Shown: positions 53,158 to 62,655, numbered from the stretch's first letter. The stretch is DNA of 64,000 nucleotides from Haliea sp. (GCA_002692965.1 NZNC01000019.1:62001-126000), one strand, 5' to 3'. Translations and numbers: made by a program. Notes: a model not told the origin generated them from the letters alone.

Positions 53158-54762
53158 ATGTTACGCAAGACTGCTGCTAACCCCACTGGTTTTGATCGAC
53201 TTTCGGATGTCGTGGCGGCTCACGCACTGCACCGTCCCGACCGGATTGCCTTCATAGAAGAAGAAAGGCAAATGAGCTGGCTCTCCTATCACGAGGCCGC
53301 AAATCGGCTGGCTGTCTTGCTGGTTCATCTTGGTTACCGCAGGGGGGACATGGTGGCAGTGTTGATGCCTGATTCCCTTGAAACGCATATCGCGTTTCTG
53401 GCTTGTGAGCGAGCAGGTTTGGTGGCGGTGGCCATAACACCCCGTGCGGGTGTCGAGGAAATCAGGCACATTTCAAGTATTTCCGATGCTCGTTGTCTGA
53501 TTACCAAGACGGAGTACAGGGCGTTTGCGGCTGGCGAATTGTTCAAAGAGATTACTAGGAACCCGGACGCCAAGCTTAAGCAGCACATCATCATTGATGG
53601 ACCCGCCGAGCGCTATGTGGTGGATGGAGAGATCCTTGAAAATCTGCCCTCCACGAATGATGCCGCGGGGCTTCCGGGCACGGCGCCTGATGAGATATTT
53701 CTGCTGAATACCACATCGGGCACGACTGGAATGCCCAAGTGTGTCAAGCAGCACCAGGCACGATGGTTTGCCTACGCTGAATACGTGCATGATGCATGCG
53801 GTGCTACGGATAAAGACGTATTCATGCGAGCCATACCGAGTTCGGTTGGGTTTGGTTTATGGAGTGGACATTTCACACCCACCCTGCTGGGCGCGACCAC
53901 CGTCATTCTGCCGGGCTTCACGGTGGAGCGCATGCTTGCTGGTATCGAGAATCACAAGGTCAGTGTTCTTGCTGCCGTCAGTACACAGTTCCTGATGGCG
54001 CTGAACTCCGATGCGATCGAGAAGTATGATTTGAGCTCCCTGGCCGTGCTTTTTACTGGCGGGGAGGCTGTACCCTTTGCCAAGGCTGCCGAGTTCGAGG
54101 ATCGGGTCGGCGCAAAGGTACTGCAATTCTATGGCTCCAATGAGTGTGGTGCCATCAGTTACACCAAGTGCAGTGACACTCGTGAGCGGAGACTTAATAC
54201 CGCCGGACATGTTATCCAAGCCATGGATGTGTCCGTGATTCTCGATAGCGCTGGCAATTCATCTGCTCGTACCGGACTTGGGCAACCGCTTTGTCGAGGA
54301 CCTTTGATGTCGTTTGGTTATTACAATGACGAGCAGGGGAATTCCAGGCTGTTTTCCGAGGAGGGGTTCATGCTCTTGGAAGACAAGGTCGAGATTGATC
54401 AGTTTGGATATCTCAGGGTTATTGGTCGCATTGGTGACTTTATTATCCGAGGCGGCAAAAATATCAGCGCTGTAGCGGTGGAAAACTATGCGCTCAAACA
54501 TCCCGCCGTCAAGCTGGCCGCTGCATTGCCTGTGCCAGACCCGGTTTACGGCGAGCGCGTTGGCCTGGCTGTAGTGCTCGAAGAAGGCGCCTCACTGGAT
54601 CTCGGTGACGTTGTCAGTTTTCTGCTGGAGCAGGAGATTTCGAAATCCTATTTCCCTGAAAAACTCTTTGTACTCAATGAGATTCCAATGGGGTCAGGGG
54701 GGAAGGTGGCCAAGCATGAACTGCGTAGGAAGCTTTTCCCAGACGGCGATGCCACTGAATAA
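53158..54762 (+). CDS. Acyl-CoA synthetase (AMP-binding)
   Basis: The 534-residue enzyme has the P-loop NTTSGTTGMPKCVK, the FYGSNECGAI block, the GRIGDFIIRGGKNIS hinge, and a proper A10 motif PMGSGGKVAKHELR with the catalytic Lys. It activates an acid to its CoA thioester. The acid is unknown; a sterol side chain, terpene or aromatic acid would suit the receptor and transporter beside it. The ribosome site before 53158 is weak; an upstream ATG at 53110 sits inside the terminator stem. Confidence 0.88.
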   Translation: MLRKTAANPTGFDRLSDVVAAHALHRPDRIAFIEEERQMSWLSYHEAANRLAVLLVHLGYRRGDMVAVLMPDSLETHIAFLACERAGLVAVAITPRAGVEEIRHISSISDARCLITKTEYRAFAAGELFKEITRNPDAKLKQHIIIDGPAERYVVDGEILENLPSTNDAAGLPGTAPDEIFLLNTTSGTTGMPKCVKQHQARWFAYAEYVHDACGATDKDVFMRAIPSSVGFGLWSGHFTPTLLGATTVILPGFTVERMLAGIENHKVSVLAAVSTQFLMALNSDAIEKYDLSSLAVLFTGGEAVPFAKAAEFEDRVGAKVLQFYGSNECGAISYTKCSDTRERRLNTAGHVIQAMDVSVILDSAGNSSARTGLGQPLCRGPLMSFGYYNDEQGNSRLFSEEGFMLLEDKVEIDQFGYLRVIGRIGDFIIRGGKNISAVAVENYALKHPAVKLAAALPVPDPVYGERVGLAVVLEEGASLDLGDVVSFLLEQEISKSYFPEKLFVLNEIPMGSGGKVAKHELRRKLFPDGDATE

Positions 54763-54873
54763 GCGGATCCGAGCCGGTTCATTTCGACTTTCCTCATTAA
54801 GATAAAAAAAAGCGAACTATCCGGCAGGCCCAATCAGGGCGTGTCGGCATTCGTTTCTTCTGGAGATCTTTGA

Positions 54874-56163
54874 ATGCCTTTCATGCCGAACCTCTTGTGT
54901 CGCTTGATGCAGGCGCGCTCCTTCCACTATGGCTGGGTGATTGTGGCCAATGGTTTTTTTCTTGAGATGGTGGTCATGGGGGCGGCGCTATATTCATATA
55001 GTGTCTTTGTGATGCCTTTTTCCCGCGCGTTTGGCGTGGGCACCTTTGAGGCCATGCTGGGCTTGACCGCCTTGAATATCGCGGTTGCAGTACTTTCTCC
55101 CCTCGCCGGGCACTTGATCTCGAGGGGCTCACCCAAGCGCTATATGATCTTTGGCATATCCATGCTTGGTGCAGGCTTCTTATTGGTAGGTGTCAGCGAG
55201 TCTATGTGGTGGGTATGCGCCATGTATGCCAGTTTTATCGGCCTCGGATACGCATTGGTTGCTCCCATCGCGGCTTCGGCGCTCATTACCAACTGGTTCG
55301 ACGAACTGCGAGGAAGGGCCCTGAGTATCGCTGCGATGGGGACATCTTTCGGCGGCCTGATAATTCCTCCTTTTGTTGCGTTCACTATCGTTCAATACGA
55401 TTGGCGAGTGGCGTTTATGTTACTGGCCGGCCTGTTCTTCCTGGTTTCACTGCCGCTGGTCCTGGCAATGGTGGTTGATCGCCCCGGCGACGCCGGTCTC
55501 AGGCCCTATGGGATGAGGCAGTTGCCGGGTAGTGAAGACGACTCCCTCTCTACCGGGGACGATACCGTCCCCAGCCTTTCCATGCTGTTGAAGAATCTGC
55601 TGTTCTGGCGTTTGGGTATTTCGCTTGGCATCGGCTTTGCGGTATTCATGGCCGTGACAGCAAATATTGTACCCTACGCAACGACCTTGGGTTTTACCGA
55701 GGCGCAGGGCGCCATGTTCCTCGCCGGTATCACCGCTTGCGCCCTACTCGGTAAGGTTGTTTTTGCTCTGGTTACCGACCGCATTGGTATACGCAACACG
55801 TTTCTATGTGCTTTGTTGCTTAACATCCTGGCAATGCTCATGCTCCTCGGGCTGCCATACTTCTATACGCTCTTTATCGCGGTTGTGTGTGTGGGGCTGT
55901 CCTCCGGTGGGCTTCTGGTATCCTGGCCAGGCTTCATCGCGCTGCATTTCGGCAAGCAGGCCCTGGCCAAGGTGATGGGGGCATCGGCACCATTGGTTAA
56001 CGGTTGCATGATGCTTTTCCCACCTTTTGCAGGCAAGGTGTTTGATGTTTCGGGTGATTATCGTCCGGCTTTTGCAGCTTTTCTATTTCTACTTCTGGTT
56101 GGTGTGCTGCTGACTCTCGGTTTGAATCGACCAGCCCGCACAGTGCTCCTTGGTCCTCGGTGA
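54874..56163 (+). CDS. MFS transporter (monocarboxylate-type)
   Basis: The 429-residue, 12-helix protein opens RSFHYGWVIVANGFFLEMV, characteristic of the OFA/monocarboxylate branch of the MFS. It has a DELRGRALSIAAMGTSFGG loop near helix 5 and a central cytoplasmic loop rich in Ser/Asp. It probably imports a carboxylate that the preceding enzyme activates. TCTGGAGAT precedes the ATG. The LuxR-type gene overlaps its stop by one base. Confidence 0.9.
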   Translation: MPFMPNLLCRLMQARSFHYGWVIVANGFFLEMVVMGAALYSYSVFVMPFSRAFGVGTFEAMLGLTALNIAVAVLSPLAGHLISRGSPKRYMIFGISMLGAGFLLVGVSESMWWVCAMYASFIGLGYALVAPIAASALITNWFDELRGRALSIAAMGTSFGGLIIPPFVAFTIVQYDWRVAFMLLAGLFFLVSLPLVLAMVVDRPGDAGLRPYGMRQLPGSEDDSLSTGDDTVPSLSMLLKNLLFWRLGISLGIGFAVFMAVTANIVPYATTLGFTEAQGAMFLAGITACALLGKVVFALVTDRIGIRNTFLCALLLNILAMLMLLGLPYFYTLFIAVVCVGLSSGGLLVSWPGFIALHFGKQALAKVMGASAPLVNGCMMLFPPFAGKVFDVSGDYRPAFAAFLFLLLVGVLLTLGLNRPARTVLLGPR

Positions 56164-57293
56164 TGACTGTAGTCCCTGGCCGGTCGGTTCTCTGCAATCT
56201 GGTTTCTGCGCTTTACTCAGGAGTGATGAGCAAGCTTCCCTGGTACAGCTTCGTGACAATGCTTCGGGAATCAAGCGGCGCGGATTTCTGCGGGCTCGTT
56301 GTTTATCGCAGTGAGGAGGATCGGAAGCCGTACTTTGTCTTCGACGGCACCGGTACGCTGTTCTCCTGCGAAACCGGTGACACGCTCGCGTTGTTTGAAC
56401 AGGCCTCTCTTGTCTCGGTGCAAGAGAATACCCGGTGGGGAACTGCGGACCATTTGAATCCCATGGACGGTACGTCTGAGTTGGTCTCACATGAAGCGGG
56501 CCTGCATGTCGAGAAGACCCGAGTCGATCTTGAACTCCTTGGCGGCGAACACTGGTCTTGCGTGTTGTGCATTTTCCGTCGTCCGGAGCGCCCCGGGTTT
56601 GGGATTGGTGATAGGAGCCTTCTTCAGGCCCTCGAACAGGACCTTGTACAGGCGCTCACCTTGTTCTCGGAACTTGATCGCTCGCGCACCCAGGGACTAG
56701 TACTGCAGCGAGCCATGGACAAGCTCGGTATTGGCACGATTTTCCTGAACAAGCACAGACGCATCGTCGACATCAATCACGAGGCCTTGAGCGCGCTGGA
56801 GCGCGTGGATAGCGTGGGTATCCGCGATGGCAGCATCTATTTTCGCGACCCCTGCCGCAGGAGAGATTTCGAGGCCAGCGTAACGTCGGCACTCAAACAA
56901 GACACGCGTCAAGCAGAGGAAGGTAGTCTGGGCCTGGTCTCACTGGAAAGCACAGATGGCGAAAAGCTGGATGTCCTGGTGTTGCCGGTTGGTGGCGATT
57001 GCGGTTGGGGCGGTGATACCGGCCCCGCTGTGGTCATTTATATGCAGACTCTGTCGATTCGTCGAACGATTCCCAAGAGCTTGATTGCCGAGGCCTTCGG
57101 CTTGAGCTATGTTGAAGCGCACTTGGCACTGCTCCTGTCCCAGGGATTCACCATGGAGTCGGCCGCCGATACCCTGGGCATCAAAGTTAGCACCGCGCGC
57201 AGCTACAGCAAGAATATCTATGTCAAGCTCGGGATATCGCGCCAGGTTGATCTGGTAAGGAAAGTGCTGAGAAGTGTAGCCTTGTTGGCGTGA
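56163..57293 (+). CDS. LuxR-family transcriptional regulator
   Basis: The 376-residue protein has an N-terminal sensory region with PAS-like features (GTIFLNKHRRIVDINHEALSAL). A C-terminal LuxR-type HTH follows (about 310-370), with FGLSYVEAHLALLLSQGFTMESAADTLGIKVSTARSYSKNI. It probably regulates the receptor-synthetase-transporter cassette it ends. Start is ATG at 56163 (TGATG with the MFS stop); GTG at 56160 is equally possible. Confidence 0.88.
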   Translation: MTVVPGRSVLCNLVSALYSGVMSKLPWYSFVTMLRESSGADFCGLVVYRSEEDRKPYFVFDGTGTLFSCETGDTLALFEQASLVSVQENTRWGTADHLNPMDGTSELVSHEAGLHVEKTRVDLELLGGEHWSCVLCIFRRPERPGFGIGDRSLLQALEQDLVQALTLFSELDRSRTQGLVLQRAMDKLGIGTIFLNKHRRIVDINHEALSALERVDSVGIRDGSIYFRDPCRRRDFEASVTSALKQDTRQAEEGSLGLVSLESTDGEKLDVLVLPVGGDCGWGGDTGPAVVIYMQTLSIRRTIPKSLIAEAFGLSYVEAHLALLLSQGFTMESAADTLGIKVSTARSYSKNIYVKLGISRQVDLVRKVLRSVALLA

Positions 57294-57316
57294 TGGCAGC
57301 GTGTGAGGAGATGTCC

Positions 57317-58306
57317 ATGCAATGTGTCGAGATCAGCGAGCCCGGTGAGCCCGAGGTGCTTCGGCTGGCGGAGCGCGAGCGTCCGGCACCCGGGCCCGGC
57401 GAGGTATTGATCGCGGTAGCCGCCGCCGGGGTGAACCGCCCCGATATCATGCAGCGGCGGGGGCTCTATCCGCCGCCCCCCGGTGCCTCTGACCTGCCCG
57501 GCCTGGAAGTCGCGGGCCGCATCGAGGCACTCGGTGAAGGCGTGAGCTCCTGGCGCGTGGGTGACGCGGTGTGTGCCCTGACCAATGGTGGCGGCTATGC
57601 CCAGTTTGTCAGCGCGCCGGCGGCGCAGTGCCTGCCGGTTCCGGCGGGCTGGTCATTCGAGGACGCCGCCGGCCTTCCGGAAACCTGTTTTACCGTCTGG
57701 ACCAATGTGTTTGATCGGGCTGGCCTGCGCGCCGGGGAACGCCTGCTGGTGCATGGCGGCAGCTCGGGGATTGGTGTGACCGCGATCCAGATGGCGGTAG
57801 CCCTGGGCGCGGAGGTCTATGCCACGGCGGGCAGCGCGGAGAAGTGTGCAGCCTGTGAGCGCCTGGGTGCCCGGCGCGCGGTGAATTACCGCGAGGAAGA
57901 TTTTGTCGAGGTGCTCAAGGAGGCTACCGAGGGCGCGGGCATGGATGTGATTCTCGACATGGTGGGTGGCGACTACGTCAACCGCAATATCGCCCTGGCG
58001 GCGGTCGAGGGGCGCATCGTCAATATCGCCTTTCAACAGGGTTTTGAGGTGACGGTGAACTTCGTGCCGGTACTGATGAAGCGGCTCAGCCTGATGGCTT
58101 CCACCCTGCGGCCCCAGTCCACGGCCGCCAAGGGGGCCATGGCCGCGGCCCTGCGGGAGCAGGTCTGGCCGCTGCTGGAGGCCGGGCACTTCCGCCCCGT
58201 GGTGGCGGCGCGCTACCCGCTGGCGGAAGCGGCCGAGGCCCACCGTCTGATGGAGAGCAGCCGCCACATCGGCAAGATCATTCTTCAGGTGCCAGCGGCG
58301 GCATAG
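57317..58306 (+). CDS. Zinc-independent NAD(P)H:quinone oxidoreductase (MDR family)
   Basis: The 329-residue protein has EVLIAVAAAGVNRPDIMQRRG, PGLEVAGRIEALGEG and the cofactor loop LLVHGGSSGIGVTAIQMA of the QOR/PIG3 group. Zinc-binding Cys residues are absent. It reduces quinones or enals with NADPH. The start at 57317 is 8 bases after GAGGAG. Base use returns to the GC-rich type of the chromosome here. It overlaps the convergent gene by 29 bases. Confidence 0.92.
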   Translation: MQCVEISEPGEPEVLRLAERERPAPGPGEVLIAVAAAGVNRPDIMQRRGLYPPPPGASDLPGLEVAGRIEALGEGVSSWRVGDAVCALTNGGGYAQFVSAPAAQCLPVPAGWSFEDAAGLPETCFTVWTNVFDRAGLRAGERLLVHGGSSGIGVTAIQMAVALGAEVYATAGSAEKCAACERLGARRAVNYREEDFVEVLKEATEGAGMDVILDMVGGDYVNRNIALAAVEGRIVNIAFQQGFEVTVNFVPVLMKRLSLMASTLRPQSTAAKGAMAAALREQVWPLLEAGHFRPVVAARYPLAEAAEAHRLMESSRHIGKIILQVPAAA

Positions 58307-58856
58307 TCCCGCTGGCGGCCGCGTTCAGGGCCCAGGACTGGAACTCCGCGTACTCCTCGGCGAGGCTCTCGGGGACCTGGTCCCAGGCCTCACTGAAACT
58401 CTTCAGCCCCGGCTCGCAAATCGCCTGCATGGCCTCGGGGGCTGCCACCTCGCCCGCGTCCATCTCCCGATAGAGGTCCTGCAGGTCGCGCAGGTTGTCG
58501 CAGGCCAGCATCAGCTCGTAACCCGTGACGCCCACCACCACCGCCCAGCCGAGGTAGGGGATCGCCTCGGCGGGCAGGGAGCCGATATTCGCGGCGGCGC
58601 TGCGCACCGTGCGCTTCTGGATGCGCTTGCCGGTGTCCTGCACCGTCTTGCGCAGGGTGGCTTCCCGCGCCTCTACCGCGGCCAGTTGCCGGGCCTGGGC
58701 CTGCTGGCGGGACTGCATGCGCTGGTACACGGTGTTGATGCCCGCGGCGCCGAGCACTCCGGAGAGGCCTGCCGTGGCGGCACTCCAGGTCAGGGTGGCG
58801 ACGTTGCCGCCGAGCAGGATCAGGCACAGGAGTATGAGCAGGGGACGGGAAAACAT
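58278..58856 (-). CDS. Membrane protein with coiled coil, unknown function
   Basis: The 192-residue protein has an N-terminal membrane segment (LLILLCLILLGGNVATLTW). A charged coiled coil (about 48-85) and a hydrophobic stretch AIPYLGWAVVVGVTGYELMLA follow, then an acidic tail. No named family recognised. It follows the WYL regulator in the same direction, with a 26-base gap, and may be a regulated partner of it. Confidence 0.65.
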   Translation of the reverse strand: MFSRPLLILLCLILLGGNVATLTWSAATAGLSGVLGAAGINTVYQRMQSRQQAQARQLAAVEAREATLRKTVQDTGKRIQKRTVRSAAANIGSLPAEAIPYLGWAVVVGVTGYELMLACDNLRDLQDLYREMDAGEVAAPEAMQAICEPGLKSFSEAWDQVPESLAEEYAEFQSWALNAAASGTMPPLAPEE

Positions 58857-58882
58857 GGCGCGCTCCTCTTTTTATCGATGGG

Positions 58883-59758
58883 TCAGGAAAACAGCCACGG
58901 TGCCAGGTCGTCGCGGTTTTCCACCACGATCTGCTGGGCCATGGGGTCGGACTGCGGTTCACCGGGCTCTATGTGCAGCAGTTTCAGGGCGTAGGGTACC
59001 AGGCGGGCGCGCAGGGGAATGATCAAGACGCCGTCCTGCATGCCGTAATCGGCTGCCACCACGGCGCGCTGTTCCGGACTCAGTCGCGGGTCCGGGACAA
59101 TGCGCAGCTCCACCCGTGCATTCCACTCGTGATCCTGTTCAATGCTGTGGGGCGAATCGCCCAGGGGCTCTGGAATATCGCGGAAGCGGCTGAGCACGAA
59201 GTCGCGGTAGTCCTGGTTTTTCTCGCACCAGGCGCGTACATGCCAGCGCAGGCCGCTGAACACCAGGGTATGGGGGACGATAATGCGCCCCTCGCGATCG
59301 GGGTTGTGCAGGGAAACGTAGTCGACCTCCAGTCGCTGGCGGTCGCGGGCGGCCTGGACAATGGGGCGCAGGACCTCGGGTCGCACGTCGCGCACGGGTA
59401 GCTGCAATACCTTGATGTTGGCCACGTTCAGCGCCAGTGACTCGAAGACATTGGACAGTTCGTTGTTGCGCGCCATCAGGTGCAGATACTCGTCCGCCAG
59501 GCCGGCGGTCACCCGTGGCCGGAACTCGGCGGTGGGGCGGTAGCCCTTGAGTGAGCTGTCGTAGAACAGGTTGCCGGGACCGATCTCCTTCAGGTAGCGG
59601 TTGAGATCCTTGCTGGCCTGCTGGCGGCCGATGCCGAAGGTGTCGCAGAGGTGCCGGGAGGTGAGGCGACCCTCCCACAGGCTGATGGTCTCGATATAGC
59701 GGTAGCGAACCAGCAGGTCCCAGCGTATCGGCCAGCGCCCCGTATCCTGCGCGTCCAT
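58883..59758 (-). CDS. WYL-domain transcriptional regulator (CapW/BrxR-like layout)
   Basis: The 291-residue protein has an N-terminal winged HTH (RYRYIETISLWEGRLTSRHL, FGIGRQQASKDLNRYLKE) and a central WYL domain with the SGLRWHVRAWCEKNQDYRDFVLSRF block. A C-terminal WCX-like extension follows. CapW and BrxR repressors of phage-defence islands share this layout, but many WYL regulators serve other roles and no defence effector is recognised here. Its start is only 18 bases from the divergent DUF2868 gene, so it probably controls that promoter too. Confidence 0.85.
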   Translation of the reverse strand: MDAQDTGRWPIRWDLLVRYRYIETISLWEGRLTSRHLCDTFGIGRQQASKDLNRYLKEIGPGNLFYDSSLKGYRPTAEFRPRVTAGLADEYLHLMARNNELSNVFESLALNVANIKVLQLPVRDVRPEVLRPIVQAARDRQRLEVDYVSLHNPDREGRIIVPHTLVFSGLRWHVRAWCEKNQDYRDFVLSRFRDIPEPLGDSPHSIEQDHEWNARVELRIVPDPRLSPEQRAVVAADYGMQDGVLIIPLRARLVPYALKLLHIEPGEPQSDPMAQQIVVENRDDLAPWLFS

Positions 59759-59776
59759 GCAGCCTCCCGTTCCACG

Positions 59777-61240
59777 ATGAATGCCTGTATCGTACACGGA
59801 CCGGATGCCAGCGAACACACGGAGGACGACTTGCGTCGACGCCCGGATCTCAGCGACCTGTATCGCCTCGCCGCGCAGGTCGACCGCGACCGCGATTTGC
59901 CACTGGCGGAGCTGCAGAGCCGCGACCGGCAGGTGGGCGCGGGGCTTGCGCCCGCTGCTGCAGCGGGCGGGCGTCTCGACCTGGTGCTGGGTTGGCTGGA
60001 GGCGGTGGCCCCGCCGACGGAGGCGAGGGGGCTCTGGCGGCCCGCACTGGCAGCGCAGCTGGCGGGTTTGCTGGCCTTTGCCCTGGGCTTCTCCGCGCTG
60101 GCCGGCCTGCTGCTGGGCAGCGAGCGGGCGCTGGTCAATGTGCTGGTCTTTCTGGCCCTGTTCGTGGTTCTGCAGTGGCTGCTGATGCTGGGCAATGCCG
60201 TGGTGCTCTGGCGGCTCTGGCGCGGCGGCGTGCCACAGGTGCTACCGGTCCACCCGGGTCGTTGGCTGGTCGCTCGCAGCCCCCCGGATACGCGCGATCT
60301 GCGCGAGGCGCAGCCCCTGCTGCGCTTGCTGTTCCTGCGCCACGGGCAGGCCCTCGGAGCCCTGTTCCTGCTGGGTGCGGCACTGGCATTTTTGCTGCTG
60401 CCGTTGCTGGCCGACTACAGCTTTGTCTGGGGTTCCACCTATGCATTGGGTGAGTCCACCCTGCAGGCGGTGGTGGACGCTCTCGCCACCCCCTGGCAGT
60501 CAGTTCTGCCCGCCGCCACCATTTCCCCCGAGCTGCTCGCCAGCAGCCGTTATCACGCCGCCGCCAGCCGCCTCGACGCCGAGCAGATCGCCAGCATGCG
60601 CGGCTGGTGGGGTTTCCTGATGCTCTGTCTGCTGAGCTATGCGCTGTTGCCGCGGCTGCTGCTATGGGAGCTTTCCCGGCGCTGGTATCGTCGGCAGCTG
60701 GACCGGGCGGTCCTCGCTTACCCGGGGGTGGAGCGCCTGCTGTCGCGCTTGCAGGCCCCCCTGGTAACGACCCTGGGTGAGGCTGCCGGTGCAGCGTCGG
60801 AGCCGAGCCGGGCAAGCGGGGAAGAGGCGCCGGACGATCCCCCGGCAGTCACCGAGCCGGACTCCCTGCTGGTGGAACTGGCCGGTGCCCTGGGCCCGGC
60901 GGGTACCGCGGGCTTCGAGGAACTGAGCGACTGGCGACCCCTGCACCGCCTGGCCCTCGGCACGGGTGACCTGGAGCAGGACCGGCAGCAGCTTGCCTCG
61001 CTGCCGGTGGAGGAGATCCGGCATCTACACCTGGTGGTCAAGGGCTGGGAGCCCCCGGTCGCCGAGCTGGCCGATCTGCTTGAGGTGCTGGGTCCGGTGC
61101 CACGTTGCAGCGTCTATCTGGCGCCCCTGCCCGGGCAGGCGATCCCGCATCGCAAGGTGGAGGACTGGCGTCTGTTTGCCCGCGGCCTGCCTTTCCATGC
61201 GGTGGACCTGCAGCTGCTCAGTCCAGTGGTGAGTGCATGA
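59777..61240 (+). CDS. DUF2868 membrane protein
   Basis: The 487-residue protein has five or so membrane segments (pairs near 95-140 and further ones near 190-300) and a hydrophilic C-terminus. It matches the DUF2868 family, which nearly always precedes a DUF3482 GTPase, as here, with a 4-base overlap. Function unknown. A possible role is as membrane partner of the GTPase. The start at 59777 is preferred, as it leaves room for the divergent regulator. Confidence 0.82.
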   Translation: MNACIVHGPDASEHTEDDLRRRPDLSDLYRLAAQVDRDRDLPLAELQSRDRQVGAGLAPAAAAGGRLDLVLGWLEAVAPPTEARGLWRPALAAQLAGLLAFALGFSALAGLLLGSERALVNVLVFLALFVVLQWLLMLGNAVVLWRLWRGGVPQVLPVHPGRWLVARSPPDTRDLREAQPLLRLLFLRHGQALGALFLLGAALAFLLLPLLADYSFVWGSTYALGESTLQAVVDALATPWQSVLPAATISPELLASSRYHAAASRLDAEQIASMRGWWGFLMLCLLSYALLPRLLLWELSRRWYRRQLDRAVLAYPGVERLLSRLQAPLVTTLGEAAGAASEPSRASGEEAPDDPPAVTEPDSLLVELAGALGPAGTAGFEELSDWRPLHRLALGTGDLEQDRQQLASLPVEEIRHLHLVVKGWEPPVAELADLLEVLGPVPRCSVYLAPLPGQAIPHRKVEDWRLFARGLPFHAVDLQLLSPVVSA

Positions 61241-62631
61241 ATCTGCCGGTCTTTGCCGTCGTGGGGCGCCCCAACAAGGGCAAGTCCAGCATTGTCGCCA
61301 CCCTGGCGCGGGACGATTCCGTGGCGATCGAGTCGCGCGCCGGCTCGACCCGCGAAACGCGCGCCTTCCCCATGCGGGTGGACGGGGAAACCCTCTACAC
61401 CCTGGTGGATACGCCGGGGATCCAGCGGGCGCGCGCGGTCCTCGAGTGGCTGCAGGCCCACGGCACCGATGCCGCCAGCCGACCAGCGACCGTGCGCGCC
61501 TTCGTCGAGGCTCACCAGGGCGAGGCGAAATTCCGCGACGAGTGCGAGCTGCTGCGCCCGATTATCGAGGGCGCGGGCATTATCTACGTGGTCGACGGCT
61601 CGGTGCCCTTCGGGGCCGACTACGAGGCAGAGATGGAGATCCTGCGCTGGACCGGCAGGCCCAGCCTGGCACTGATCAATCCCATCGACAACGAGGACTT
61701 CGCCGAGGAGTGGCGCGCGGGCCTGGGGCAGTATTTCCGTACCGTGCGCCTGTTCAATGCCCAGCGCGCGGAGGTCACCAAGCAGCTGGAGTTGCTGGAA
61801 TTGTTCGGGCACCTGGACGAGCAGTGGCGGGCCTCCCTGCAGCGGGCGGTGGAAATCCTCCGCGCCGAACGGAGCCGCCAGCACCGCGAGGCTGCCCTGC
61901 TGATCGCCGAGTGGATTGCCGCGGCGCTGGAGTTCCAGGTCAGCCAGCGGGTGCCCGAGGGTCTGCCGCTGGGGCCGGTACAAAAAACCTTGTACGCCCG
62001 TTTTCGCCAGGAACTGCAGGCGCGGGAGCGCCGCTGCCGGCGCCAGGTGGAGGAGGTCTACCACTATCATCGCCTGCAGCGCCAGGAGGTCGACCTGGAC
62101 CTGGAGGCGGAGGAACTGTTCAACATTGAACAGTGGTATCTGTGGGGTCTGGACCGACGTGCACTGGCGATGGTGGCGGCTTCCGCCGGGGCCGTGGTGG
62201 GGGGCGGCACCGGGGTGGTGCTGGACACGGTCACCGCGGGCCTCACCGGCGGTCTGGGTACCCTGGTCAGTGGGGCCTTCGGGGCCGCCTCCGGCGGTGT
62301 CGCGGCCTTGCGCTACGCCGACGAGATTGCCCAGCTGCGGGTCAAGGGCATTCCCAGCGGCGGCAAGCTGCTCAGCGTCGGGCCCTCGCGCAACCCCAAC
62401 TTTCCTTTCGTGTTGCTGGGGCGCGCACTGCTGCACCAGCAGCGCCTGTGCACACGGACCCACGCCGACCGCAGCGCCCTGCAGCTGGACGCGCCGCTGA
62501 TGGGCGAGGTGGAAGACCGCGATCGCCGACAGTTGGCGCGCTGGTTCGCGGCCCTGCGGCTGCCGCGCAAGGCCGGCGAGGCGCGGCACGCACTGGCGGA
62601 CTGGATACTGGCCCGCAGTGAGGGGCGCTAG
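61237..62631 (+). CDS. DUF3482 GTPase (Era/EngA-like G domain)
   Basis: The 464-residue protein has a G domain with G1 GRPNKGKS (residues 10-17), G3 DTPG (58-61) and a G4 position reading NPID (148-151) instead of NKxD, so its guanine preference may be relaxed. The C-terminal DUF3482 region holds a Gly/Ala-rich membrane hairpin near 310-355. It forms a conserved pair with DUF2868. Such GTPases may remodel membranes or monitor stress, but the role is not known. Confidence 0.85.
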   Translation: MNLPVFAVVGRPNKGKSSIVATLARDDSVAIESRAGSTRETRAFPMRVDGETLYTLVDTPGIQRARAVLEWLQAHGTDAASRPATVRAFVEAHQGEAKFRDECELLRPIIEGAGIIYVVDGSVPFGADYEAEMEILRWTGRPSLALINPIDNEDFAEEWRAGLGQYFRTVRLFNAQRAEVTKQLELLELFGHLDEQWRASLQRAVEILRAERSRQHREAALLIAEWIAAALEFQVSQRVPEGLPLGPVQKTLYARFRQELQARERRCRRQVEEVYHYHRLQRQEVDLDLEAEELFNIEQWYLWGLDRRALAMVAASAGAVVGGGTGVVLDTVTAGLTGGLGTLVSGAFGAASGGVAALRYADEIAQLRVKGIPSGGKLLSVGPSRNPNFPFVLLGRALLHQQRLCTRTHADRSALQLDAPLMGEVEDRDRRQLARWFAALRLPRKAGEARHALADWILARSEGR

Positions 62632-62655
62632 CTGCCGAGGTGCTTGCTCCGCCCG

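Noticed and set aside
58278-62631. Phage-defence island at the WYL regulator
   Set aside because: Only the regulator layout resembles defence repressors; no nuclease, cyclase, methylase or toxin is present. Kept as a hypothesis only.
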